From assembly GCA_023415815.1 (NCBI GenBank), contig JAEZJL010000340.1, positions 1 through 7,829 on the forward strand: a stretch of DNA of 7,829 nucleotides, given 5' to 3'. This stretch comes from Bacillota bacterium (GTDB lineage Bacteria > Bacillota > Clostridia > Acetivibrionales > DTU013). Positions within the stretch are counted from its first letter, which is position 1; each line of letters starts with the position of its first letter. The notes beneath the pieces are model-generated. The model did not search any database. It had not been told where the DNA came from and worked only from the letters and a program-made list of their open reading frames with translations. The position numbers and the translations under genes are program-made. Shown here piece after piece: positions 1-6,728 of this stretch.

Positions 1-1483
1 CCATGAAAATCTGTTTATTCCTGTTCAGAATCTCCTGGAATTTGAATTCGTCCCCGATCCGCCTGAGCGGGTCGCCGCAGCAGGTCTCCTCCTTCAGTAC
101 GGCAAAGCTCTTGCCGGCTTTTTTCAGAATGTTGAGCATACTGCTTACGACGCTTCTCATCCTGCCGTCAAAATAAGCATGGCAGCCTAACCACAAAACA
201 TAATCAACCTTCTTGCCCTTTTCCAGATAAGGAATGCCAAGCTCTTTTATGAAGGCCTCGCGCAATGAAATATCCAGGCCGAACGGATTGTTTCCTTTAT
301 AAAGATTTTCGATCACCTTTTTATGCTCCGGCAACGCTTCCCCGGAGTTCATTATCAGATTTCTCCTTATGCCCGATATCCTGTCCACATGCTCTATCAG
401 TGAAGGGCATTCATTCTCGCAGGCATAGCACATGCTGCACTCCCATACCATTTCTTTGACCTCTTCGGAGCTCGCGATTTCAGATTGCTTTTTCCCCTTA
501 AACATGTTTAGGCTCTCCCTGTATGCCAGGAGCAATTTTTTAGGAGCAAGCTTTTTATTTGATAGGTATGCGGGACATACGCTGTCGCAGCGGCCGCATT
601 CGGCGCATGAATCCAGCTGGGTCAATTGGTCTCTGTTCAGATCTTCTATATATTTGGACCCAAACTCTGAGCTTCCATCGAGCTCAATATTTTTACCATA
701 GAAATCATTGATTTGCTTTTCCGTATTCTTTAATCTCCCGGGTTCAATTCCTTTTTTGTACATCAAATTCAGCATGGAAGCGGACAAATGCGGCATTATG
801 CCGACTATCAGGGATAATATCATCATTATTGCGGCAGCGGAAAACAGGCACCAGGAAAAAATATAGGCTTGATAAAGGCCCTTCCAGCCCACCAGCAGCC
901 CCTTTACCGGCGATAATAAAATATAACCCATAAACGAATAGATATTGCCGTTTTCATACAGCAGGCTTTTAAATCCCTCAAAAACCATGCCTGCCAAAGA
1001 TGCAAATATGAAAACAATCAACGGAAGGATATGCCTTGAGGATTTCTCCAGCCGCGGCGTTTTCCCTGCTAGCCTCCTGAGCAGGGCGGAAACTGAGCCC
1101 GCCAGCAGCATGATGGCTCCGATATTTAATAAAAAGGAAATTACATTGGACAGGCTCCCCTGTAGAAATATACCATTGCTTATGGTATTCATAATGATTT
1201 GCACGGCATTGAATAAAAATCCAACAAGGGACAGCACCAGGCCGAGGACGATCAAGCTGTGGTTGACGGCTGACAGCTTGTCCTTCATTAGCCGGCTATT
1301 GAAAACAATGAAGGCTTTCATGACGGATATTTTTTTAGTGCCTGCGTCAGGCTCTTTTCTTCCTATGCTGTAAAACAAAATCCTTTTCAGCTTATGCCAG
1401 CTGACGTACAATAAAGCAAAAATAGAGAGCGTCGAAGCTATCGCCGGCAAAGCACCCGTTATCAGCACCGAACCAAAACCCAT
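1..1483 (-). CDS. Membrane-anchored Fe-S oxidoreductase, FadF/HdrD/GlpC-like (3' end beyond window)
   Basis: The frame is open from ATG 1483 to the left edge, giving 494 complete residues with no stop. The ATG sits 7 nt after AAAGGAGG (1491-1498). The N-terminal 235 residues form a membrane domain with about five hydrophobic segments (near 5-27, 75-94, 114-134, 153-172, 205-230), resembling the NarI-like anchor of this family. Two ferredoxin-type CxxCxxCxxxCP motifs follow (C293/C296/C299/C303 and C349/C352/C355/C359), expected to hold two 4Fe-4S clusters. A CCG domain then begins (WLGC with C434; CCGDP with C468-C469), and the window ends inside it. Relatives of this layout run to roughly 650-720 residues, so the missing part should hold the rest of the CCG region. 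Family members move electrons between soluble donors, such as acyl-CoA dehydrogenase/ETF for FadF or thiol-disulfide partners for HdrD, and the membrane quinone pool or heme. The donor here cannot be told without the downstream genes. It appears to be transcribed separately from the c-di-GMP operon. Confidence 0.85.
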   Translation of the reverse strand, partial: MGFGSVLITGALPAIASTLSIFALLYVSWHKLKRILFYSIGRKEPDAGTKKISVMKAFIVFNSRLMKDKLSAVNHSLIVLGLVLSLVGFLFNAVQIIMNTISNGIFLQGSLSNVISFLLNIGAIMLLAGSVSALLRRLAGKTPRLEKSSRHILPLIVFIFASLAGMVFEGFKSLLYENGNIYSFMGYILLSPVKGLLVGWKGLYQAYIFSWCLFSAAAIMMILSLIVGIMPHLSASMLNLMYKKGIEPGRLKNTEKQINDFYGKNIELDGSSEFGSKYIEDLNRDQLTQLDSCAECGRCDSVCPAYLSNKKLAPKKLLLAYRESLNMFKGKKQSEIASSEEVKEMVWECSMCYACENECPSLIEHVDRISGIRRNLIMNSGEALPEHKKVIENLYKGNNPFGLDISLREAFIKELGIPYLEKGKKVDYVLWLGCHAYFDGRMRSVVSSMLNILKKAGKSFAVLKEETCCGDPLRRIGDEFKFQEILNRNKQIFM

Positions 1484-1561
1484 TTTGCTGCCTCCTTTAA
1501 AAATCACTTTTTTTTCGATCGCGCCTTGTTGAAATGGAATCCAAAGAAAGGAATATCATTG

Positions 1562-1579
1562 CTGATTTAACTATATCAG
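1562..1579. promoter_or_regulatory. Short inverted repeat covering the -10 box (possible operator)
   Basis: CTGAT and ATCAG arms (5 bp each, 8-bp spacer) flank the TATAGT -10 element on the minus strand. A repressor bound here would block the promoter. The arms are short and could arise by chance in AT-rich DNA, so the call is weak. Confidence 0.25.
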
Positions 1580-1599
1580 TTCCGGTAATATTTAGTCAA
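1570..1599 (-). promoter_or_regulatory. SigA-type promoter with extended -10 for the Fe-S oxidoreductase gene
   Basis: Reading the minus strand, TTGACT (1594-1599) is followed after 18 bases by TATAGT (1570-1575), which is preceded by TGA, a TGn extended -10. The predicted start near 1563 leaves a leader of about 80 nt before ATG 1483. The promoter begins about 10 bases after the terminator of the upstream operon, which supports an independent transcription unit. Confidence 0.7.
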
Positions 1600-1609
1600 T
1601 TTCTGTTGT

Positions 1610-1637
1610 AAAAATTTCTCACTTTTGCTATGAGAAA
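1610..1637 (-). terminator. Rho-independent terminator of the ThuA/binding-protein/c-di-GMP operon
   Basis: On the minus strand a perfect 7-bp stem (TTTCTCA / TGAGAAA, 1615-1621 and 1631-1637) with a 9-nt loop is followed at once by TTTTT (1610-1614). It lies about 35 bases after the stop of the GGDEF/HD-GYP gene. The stem is AT-rich, so efficiency may be moderate. Confidence 0.6.
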
Positions 1638-1671
1638 CATACAGATCGTGTGAGCGGGCGGGGCTTTGCGC

Positions 1672-3606
1672 TTAGAAATCCGGCAGCTGCTGGCTCCTGC
1701 CGAAAAGCTTGACGAAAATGTCGACGATAAAGGGGTCGAACTGGGTGCCGGAGCACCGGATAAGCTCTTCCACGGCGTTTTGATGGCTCATGGCGGTTTT
1801 GTAGGACCTGACGTGCATCATGACATCGTAGGCGTCTATGATCGAAATGATCCTGGACAGCTTGGGGATGTCGTAGCCCTTCCGGCCGAGAGGGTATCCC
1901 GTGCCGTCCCATCTCTCGTGATGGCATAATATATAGTCGGCGATCTGGGAGAGCTCGGAGGACGCCTGGGCTATCCTGTAGCCGATTTCCGAATGCATCT
2001 TCATCTCCTCCCACTCCGTGCTGTTCAGCTTTCCGGGCTTGTTCAGGACCCTGTCGCTGATGGCCACCTTTCCGACGTCATGCAGCATCGCGAGCAGCTT
2101 CAGCTCGTCGAGCTCGTTGTCGGTAAGCCCGATGGCCGTCCCTATAATTACGGACAGCTGCTCCATCCTTTCGATGTGCTCCGAGGTCTCCTGGCATTTT
2201 TCAAACAGGGTCTCTTTGAGAGACGACACAAAGGAGCTCCTGAAGCTTTTGTTTTCGAGCAGCTTGTGGCGGTACATCCTGTCCTCGGCTATTTTAAGCA
2301 CCTGGTGTATGTCCTCCCGGATGCCTGTCCTTGTCGCATGGCCCAGGGAGATGCTCAGCTGCACCTTTGTATTGCTGTTGATGATGCAGGACGTCCTGAT
2401 CCTTTCGCAGATCTCGTCCACGGTCTTTTCGGATGTCTGGGGAAGCAGTATGATGAACTCGTCGCCGCCCCATCTGGCGATGATGTCCTCGGAACGGCAG
2501 GCCTTTCTCATGATGTCCGCCGCAGACTTGAGGATGTTGTCCCCCTCGAAATGGCCGAAGACGTCGTTTGTTATCTTGAGGCCGTTCACATCTCCCAATA
2601 TGATGGACAGCGGAAGCTGCCTACCCGTATCCAGCCTTTGCAGCTCCTCCTCGAAAAACGCGCGGTTGTAGAGTCCGGTCAGCCTGTCGTGCTGGGCGGA
2701 ATTCTGTATGTCCAGGAAAAGCCGCATGTTCTCAAGGGTGGCCGCAAACTGGTTGCACAGGGATGTCAGCAGCCCTGTCAGACTTTCGGGTATGGCGTGC
2801 GACGAATAGATATTGTCAAAAAGCGCCAGTCCTATGGCCCTGGTGCCTGTCATCAGCGGAAACCAATAGCCCGAGAGGTGCTTCAGCGGCTCGGGCTTGT
2901 TTTGCAGCCTAGGAAGCGCTGGTATCACATCCAGCTCCCGGACAGTGCCGGTTGAATCGGAGCACCGGCTGTTCGCGATGCTTTTGCCGTCCCGTTCATA
3001 GATGAATACGGTGGCCCTGTCGAATTTAAACTCCCTGACCGCAAGCCGCACAAAATCCGAAAGCAGTATCTCTATGCTGCTGATGGTCTGGATGTGGTTT
3101 ACGATACGCGCAATCGCTTCATAATAATGCCTTACCTGGATCGTCTCCTGCATGAGTATGGCATGGTTCAGGCCAAGCGAGATGGCGTCGGCCATCAGGG
3201 CTATTTCGTCGGCGACGTCGCTGACGGCGTTCCTGGCGGCCCTGATTTCAAGCACGCCTATGAGCTTCATATTATGTATGAGAGGTATCAGCAGATGTGC
3301 CGCGGTATTGTCGTAAAGCCAGGATACCTGCCTGTCGCGCGTAACCGTTTTGGGCAGCTGGTAGAGCGGAATGACGTCCGACCCCATCCGTATCCCCACG
3401 CCGGTGCAGATCACCTCTTCGTGGAAATTCTCCCCCTTCTCGTCGCCGACATACAGGCGTATCCTGTCGGTGTAGTCCTGCAGCTGGTCATACAGGTATT
3501 TACCCGCACGCTCGAGGTTCATATTCATATCCTGCGAGGATGTAAGCAGCTCCGCCGCATGGATGCCTATGTTTATAAAATTCTTGCCGCGCCCGTCGCT
3601 AGACAT
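1672..3606 (-). CDS. Cytosolic cyclic-di-GMP enzyme with GAF-GAF-GGDEF-HD-GYP domains
   Basis: The 644-residue protein has no signal peptide or membrane segment. Two GAF-like sensor regions (about 10-150 and 165-297) precede a GGDEF domain (about 300-450) and an HD-GYP domain (about 458-640). The GGDEF signature is intact (WGGDEF, residues 379-384), with an RSED inhibitory I-site at 371-374 at the standard spacing, so diguanylate cyclase activity with product inhibition is expected. The HD-GYP part keeps HDVGK (509-513), H538 and HHERWDGTGYP (562-572), expected for a metal-dependent c-di-GMP phosphodiesterase. Both opposing activities therefore look competent, and the GAF regions or a partner presumably decide which dominates. 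The start ATG has GGGAG 7 nt upstream (3614-3618) and overlaps the stop of the binding-protein gene by 8 nt, implying translational coupling. GAF ligands cannot be read from the sequence. Confidence 0.93.
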   Translation of the reverse strand: MSSDGRGKNFINIGIHAAELLTSSQDMNMNLERAGKYLYDQLQDYTDRIRLYVGDEKGENFHEEVICTGVGIRMGSDVIPLYQLPKTVTRDRQVSWLYDNTAAHLLIPLIHNMKLIGVLEIRAARNAVSDVADEIALMADAISLGLNHAILMQETIQVRHYYEAIARIVNHIQTISSIEILLSDFVRLAVREFKFDRATVFIYERDGKSIANSRCSDSTGTVRELDVIPALPRLQNKPEPLKHLSGYWFPLMTGTRAIGLALFDNIYSSHAIPESLTGLLTSLCNQFAATLENMRLFLDIQNSAQHDRLTGLYNRAFFEEELQRLDTGRQLPLSIILGDVNGLKITNDVFGHFEGDNILKSAADIMRKACRSEDIIARWGGDEFIILLPQTSEKTVDEICERIRTSCIINSNTKVQLSISLGHATRTGIREDIHQVLKIAEDRMYRHKLLENKSFRSSFVSSLKETLFEKCQETSEHIERMEQLSVIIGTAIGLTDNELDELKLLAMLHDVGKVAISDRVLNKPGKLNSTEWEEMKMHSEIGYRIAQASSELSQIADYILCHHERWDGTGYPLGRKGYDIPKLSRIISIIDAYDVMMHVRSYKTAMSHQNAVEELIRCSGTQFDPFIVDIFVKLFGRSQQLPDF

Positions 3607-4855
3607 TATCCATCTCCCATGTCATCCTCAAAAAATCAATCACGCTCCGGTCGAGATTGTGAAGGGTTGAGCGGATGGTGGTATCCGAGTCGGTCATCCT
3701 TCCGTTCATCATTCGCCAGAGAAAATTCGCAAAATCCTCGCTCAAATGCTTCTCTATATGCAGCCACATAGGGTGCATGGGGTATGAGCCGGATTTCTTT
3801 ATCTGTTCATATATTATACCCAATTGTCTGTGCTTGCAGCTCCTGTCCCAGAAGGCGGACTGAAAAGCCGGGACGTCCCCGCTGTTTGAGGTCCACTGGT
3901 CCATGAAGCTGTCGCTATACATATATTCTACCACTTTCCACGCCGCTTCGGGAAATTTTGTTCCGGAGGAGACCGCCAGGGTGGAGCCCCCGCCCCAGGG
4001 CCTGGCTTCAGGGGATAGCGAGGGTATGGGCAATATGGAAAATTCCGCCCCCTGGCCGGCATACAGCCACGGACGTTTTATAACATCAGAAAGCGGGACC
4101 ACCCAGCTGCCGGTAAAAAACACATACCTTCCCTGGGAGGCAAATTGCTCGAAAAGGTGCTGCGGATGCAGGCGCACGTCCTTTGTCGTTATCCCGCTCA
4201 TCTGTATGAGCCTCGATATGTATTCAAACGTTTCTATGACGGTGTCGTTTTCGAATATATTCGCAGGTATGGGCGTCAGCGGCGGAAATTTCCAGCCGCT
4301 CGAAAGAAGCCAGGATACGTAATACCTGAAGGTCCAGTTATCGGGCCTGATCGGAAAAACCATGGGAAAGAAGCGGTTATTTCCCGACTTTTTCCCGCCG
4401 TCGTCGGCAAGCATTTCGCAGACCCTGTAAAAGCCTGCCCTGTCCGAAACATCCCGGCGGCTGATATCATACCTGTCCAGTATGTCCTGCCGCGCGGCCA
4501 TTACAACCGTGTCCGCAAGCCACGGGACAGCCACCCTCCTCCCTTTATACGCGCAGTTCCCGTCAACCCAGTCCGCAAGCGAAGGCTTGAGCTTCATTTC
4601 ATCGGGGACAGGCGCAAGGTATTCCAGGTGCGCCATCGTCTGGACGACGGTTGTCCCCAGCTCAAAGATATCGGGTGGGTTGCCGTTTTTGAAGGCGCTT
4701 ATCAGAGTGGCGGCGGACCTGCTCCAGGGTATGATTTTGAGCTCAATATCCAGCTTGAGCTCCTTGCCGAGCCTTCTAAAGCCCTCCATGTAAAACGGCG
4801 CGGTTTCCCCGTAAACGGAAGAGCTGAGCCATAAGCGTAGCACATCGCCTGACAT
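3599..4855 (-). CDS. Family-1 solute-binding protein lacking a signal peptide (probable cytosolic ligand sensor)
   Basis: The 418-residue product has the organisation of ABC-transporter sugar-binding proteins (SBP_bac_1). Residues 5-10 form an opening VLRLWL strand. PPDIFELG is at 60-67, PWLADTVVMA at 111-120, GRYVFFTGSW at 242-251, and GGGSTLAVSSGTKFPEAAWK at 288-307 precedes a typical DVPAFQSAF segment (327-335). What is missing is an export signal: the mature fold starts at the first residues, there is no hydrophobic leader or lipobox, and a TAA lies in frame at 4883-4885, two codons before the earliest ATG (4876). I chose ATG 4855 because GGGGGAGG (4867-4874) precedes it by 11 nt. ATG 4876 would add only seven residues (MGEAGIL). 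No permease or ATPase gene is nearby. It sits between a ThuA-like gene and a coupled c-di-GMP enzyme, so a signalling role is inferred. The ligand, probably a carbohydrate, is unknown. Confidence 0.85.
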   Translation of the reverse strand: MSGDVLRLWLSSSVYGETAPFYMEGFRRLGKELKLDIELKIIPWSRSAATLISAFKNGNPPDIFELGTTVVQTMAHLEYLAPVPDEMKLKPSLADWVDGNCAYKGRRVAVPWLADTVVMAARQDILDRYDISRRDVSDRAGFYRVCEMLADDGGKKSGNNRFFPMVFPIRPDNWTFRYYVSWLLSSGWKFPPLTPIPANIFENDTVIETFEYISRLIQMSGITTKDVRLHPQHLFEQFASQGRYVFFTGSWVVPLSDVIKRPWLYAGQGAEFSILPIPSLSPEARPWGGGSTLAVSSGTKFPEAAWKVVEYMYSDSFMDQWTSNSGDVPAFQSAFWDRSCKHRQLGIIYEQIKKSGSYPMHPMWLHIEKHLSEDFANFLWRMMNGRMTDSDTTIRSTLHNLDRSVIDFLRMTWEMDNV

Positions 4856-4866
4856 CAAAATACCTG

Positions 4867-4874
4867 CCTCCCCC
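4867..4874 (-). promoter_or_regulatory. Ribosome binding site deciding the binding-protein start
   Basis: GGGGGAGG on the minus strand precedes ATG 4855 by 11 nt, slightly longer than optimal. The alternative ATG 4876 has only AAGGG at very short spacing, and choosing it would place this strong site inside the coding sequence. The choice affects seven residues and does not restore a leader peptide. Confidence 0.45.
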
Positions 4875-4911
4875 ATCTGCCCTTATTAATTTTTTATCTT
4901 CGGTTTTTTAA

Positions 4912-5559
4912 TCAGAGCTTAAGACACCACTTTATAGAATCGGCAAGCAGCCTGATCATTTCCGCATTTGTAAAGCCCTCGGCCCTGTGAGTGGGCGTGA
5001 TGCAAAGCACCCTGCCGGCGCCGTATTCATGCGCCCAGCCGGCTTCGCACTTCCCGTCGGCCGATTCCGACGTAAGAAAGACATTTGTACGTTCCGTATC
5101 GCATTTTACAAAATAGTGTTCATCCGGGACTTCGAAGGAATAAGGCCTGTCCGTAATAAAAATCGGCTCCACGGCGCTGTAAGCTATGACCTGGTTTTCT
5201 TTCGGATGCCTTATAAATACTCCCCCAAGCATCCTTACCAGCGGTCCGTCCTCCGGAAAGCCCGACAGTCCGGAGTGCCATGCAATAAATCCGCCGCCGC
5301 CGCTTACATAGTCCGTAATGCGCTTTTCAAGCTCCGGAGTCATCCAGTTCACCGGATTCTCTTCCGCAGGGTTCAGCTTGTTCATCTTCCCCAGTATGAT
5401 CAATGCCGGATTTTCATCCAGCGCCTCGGACAGCTTCCCTACCCCTATATCCTCCGGCACGGTCCGGCTGTCAATCGAGGCCAGAGCCTTTTCGAGCGCT
5501 TCCAGCGCCAGGTCGTGGCTGTGATAATAATCGCCGAGGATGGAAAAGATTTTTTTCAT
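4912..5559 (-). CDS. ThuA-like domain protein
   Basis: This 215-residue protein resembles the ThuA (trehalose-utilisation) family, which has a class I glutamine amidotransferase-like fold. Visible family features are an N-terminal ILGDYYHSHD strand-loop (7-16), PALIILGK (51-58), GGGGFIAWHSGLSGF (87-101), LGGVFIRHP (111-119), DEHYF (146-150) and a C-terminal GWAHEYGAGRVLCITPTHR (174-192). It is soluble with no leader. Family members cluster with sugar oxidoreductases and sugar uptake genes, and some contribute to disaccharide metabolism, but no reaction is firmly established for most. I start it at ATG 5559 because MKKIFSIL begins the fold; the frame runs 75 codons further upstream through the promoter, which is not plausible as protein. 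The upstream AAAGAAAG site is a weak Shine-Dalgarno. It is the first gene of the apparent operon: the binding protein begins 56 bp after its stop, or 35 bp if the alternative start is used, with no terminator between. Confidence 0.85.
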   Translation of the reverse strand: MKKIFSILGDYYHSHDLALEALEKALASIDSRTVPEDIGVGKLSEALDENPALIILGKMNKLNPAEENPVNWMTPELEKRITDYVSGGGGFIAWHSGLSGFPEDGPLVRMLGGVFIRHPKENQVIAYSAVEPIFITDRPYSFEVPDEHYFVKCDTERTNVFLTSESADGKCEAGWAHEYGAGRVLCITPTHRAEGFTNAEMIRLLADSIKWCLKL

Positions 5560-5601
5560 AATTCTTTCTTTGTCCCTTTTTATTTTGTCTATTAATAAAT
5601 A

Positions 5602-5630
5602 ATTATAGGGTAATAGTAATAATATGTCAA
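5602..5630 (-). promoter_or_regulatory. Perfect-consensus SigA promoter for the ThuA/binding-protein/c-di-GMP operon
   Basis: On the minus strand TTGACA (5625-5630) and TATAAT (5602-5607) match the consensus in all 12 positions with a 17-bp spacer. Transcription should start near 5595, leaving about 35 nt before ATG 5559. The flanks are very AT-rich. No obvious operator overlaps it, which suggests strong or constitutive expression unless control is exerted elsewhere. Confidence 0.85.
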
Positions 5631-5667
5631 TTGATATACTTGCAAACATATATACTGCATTTTTAAA

Positions 5668-5691
5668 GGGACAGACACTGGTGTCCGTCCC
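5668..5691 (-). terminator. Hairpin after the DUF2680-like gene (terminator or dispersed palindrome)
   Basis: GGGACAGACAC and GTGTCCGTCCC form 11-bp arms around a 2-base centre. The single mismatch (5673/5686) is A:C in plus-strand RNA but a G:U wobble in minus-strand RNA, so the hairpin is fully paired when transcribed from the upstream gene, whose stop is 41 bases away. Only TTT follows the stem, so termination strength is uncertain. Palindromes of the GGGACAGACAC type also occur as dispersed intergenic repeats in Clostridia, which is an alternative reading from memory. Confidence 0.55.
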
Positions 5692-5731
5692 CTGGCATAA
5701 TAACCGATTGCCTTTCAGTTGCGCCGTACTG

Positions 5732-6622
5732 TCAGCCGGGCTGGGTTGCAGCAGCCGCGGAGCCGGATTCATCAGATCCGGCATGATCCTTGAAATGGCC
5801 CTTGCCTCCCGGTTTCATACCTTTTCCATGGCCGTGCCCCGGGCCCGCCTTCTGCTCCATCCGTTTGAGCAGCTCATTTCCCTGCTCCTGCGTCATCGCG
5901 CCTGCGGATACGTATTTGCCTACGAGCTCCTTTCTCAGGGCGGACAGGCTCTTTGAATAATTATCGATGTCCTTCTTCTGCTGGTCGGTCAGCTTTGACG
6001 AATCAGCATCATATAGCCTGAAGCACCCTATTCCGGACAGCCCTGCCATTCCCATGATCCGGAACGGCGTATCCCCGTCGGAGCCGGAAATGCCGTCGAG
6101 CTTGCCTGTTAAGGTGTCGCCCTGTGTTTTTGTAATCAGCCCGTCGTTTACGGCCGTACCGATAAATTCCTTATACAGCGTATTGATTTTACCTGCCGTC
6201 GCATTGATGTCGGCCTTCTGCTGGTCGGTGAGCTTCGATGTGTCTATAAGCCGCTTGGCCTGCCCGTCTTTCCTGCCGAAGCCTGCGCCCGAGGCCTTGC
6301 CGGGCATTACTCCGTATATGCCCCCGTTTTCCTGGGATGCCTTGCGGGCTTCGTCAATCCTCTGCTTTGCCGCTTCGCCGTCCTCCTTCGTCATGCTGCC
6401 GTTCTGGACCATTTTATCAATGAATTCCTTCTGAAGGTCGGCAATCCTTTTTGAATAGTCGGCTGCGTCTGATTTCTGCTTTGCCGTAAACCCTGAGGCG
6501 TCTATGCCCCGGAAGCCCCTTACGGTTTTAGCCGCCGTATCGGAACCCTCGGCAAAAGCTGAAAAAGGAAGCGCAAGAGCTCCGGCAACTGCGAGAGCTA
6601 TCAAAAGCTTTGCTTTTGTCAT
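5732..6622 (-). CDS. Secreted protein with three DUF2680-like repeats and a His/Gly-rich tail
   Basis: The 296-residue precursor starts at ATG 6622 behind a near-perfect AAGGAGGTGA site. A Sec signal peptide is clear: basic K3 and K5, a hydrophobic core at 6-19, and AFA at 22-24 as the likely cleavage site before EGSD. The mature part has three related units of about 55 residues (40-94, 126-180, 204-260). Each has a (L/F)TxxQKxD(I/A) helix, a KE(F/L)(I/V) segment and a G-x-(M/I)T-x-x-x-G turn, the pattern of DUF2680 proteins found in Firmicutes. Glycine-rich linkers separate them. The tail (about 261-281) has repeated HG and GK pairs with four histidines and could bind metal. One cysteine (C200) remains. 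The role is unknown; an envelope chaperone or metal-handling function of the Spy/ZraP kind is only an analogy. The frame extends upstream to 6805, but that part crosses promoter DNA and has no ribosome site. Confidence 0.85.
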   Translation of the reverse strand: MTKAKLLIALAVAGALALPFSAFAEGSDTAAKTVRGFRGIDASGFTAKQKSDAADYSKRIADLQKEFIDKMVQNGSMTKEDGEAAKQRIDEARKASQENGGIYGVMPGKASGAGFGRKDGQAKRLIDTSKLTDQQKADINATAGKINTLYKEFIGTAVNDGLITKTQGDTLTGKLDGISGSDGDTPFRIMGMAGLSGIGCFRLYDADSSKLTDQQKKDIDNYSKSLSALRKELVGKYVSAGAMTQEQGNELLKRMEQKAGPGHGHGKGMKPGGKGHFKDHAGSDESGSAAAATQPG

Positions 6623-6671
6623 TCGATTCACCTCCTTCCGTATTAAGTATAAAATTATTCTAACCAATAAC

Positions 6672-6699
6672 CGTATATAAACGTTGCCGATAATGTAAA
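6672..6699 (-). promoter_or_regulatory. Probable promoter of the DUF2680-like gene
   Basis: On the minus strand TTTACA (6694-6699) and TATACG (6672-6677) are 16 bp apart, giving a start near 6665 and a leader of about 42 nt. The -10 box matches the consensus at only four positions, as is common for activator-dependent promoters. The -35 box is also the last hexamer of the array described at 6694-6721. Confidence 0.4.
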
Positions 6700-6721
6700 A
6701 ATACTGTGAACAAATTATGAA
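6694..6721 (-). promoter_or_regulatory. Three direct hexamers at 11-bp period (Pho-box-like response-regulator site)
   Basis: Minus-strand order is TTCATA-N5-TTCACA-N5-TTTACA, with the last hexamer overlapping the -35 box of the DUF2680-like gene. Direct TTnACA-type hexamers with 5-bp spacers are the recognition pattern of PhoB/PhoP-class winged-helix response regulators, which bind in tandem on one DNA face. Other OmpR-family regulators use similar arrays, so the identity of the factor is not shown. Confidence 0.45.
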
Positions 6722-6728
6722 CACCATC

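Noticed and set aside
1628..2014. Minus-strand frame overlapping the end of the HD-GYP domain
   Set aside because: It is an alternative frame of the same strand; the HD-GYP motifs are continuous in the chosen frame, so no frameshift needs to be invoked.
1993..2955. A long open frame (320 codons) on the plus strand opposite the GGDEF/HD-GYP gene
   Set aside because: It is antisense to a clearly recognised multi-domain protein, has no family-like motifs or ribosome site, and its openness follows from the codon use of the true gene.
3094..3771. Plus-strand open frame across the junction of the binding-protein and c-di-GMP genes
   Set aside because: It lies opposite two well-supported genes and its low-complexity translation resembles no family I recognise.
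3599..4855. Ordinary ABC-transporter sugar-binding lipoprotein
   Set aside because: There is no signal peptide or lipobox cysteine, an in-frame stop lies just upstream, and no transporter genes are adjacent, so an export role is not supported.
5560..5784. N-terminal extension of the ThuA-like protein
   Set aside because: It would cover the consensus promoter and the upstream hairpin, and the ThuA fold starts at MKKIFSIL (5559).
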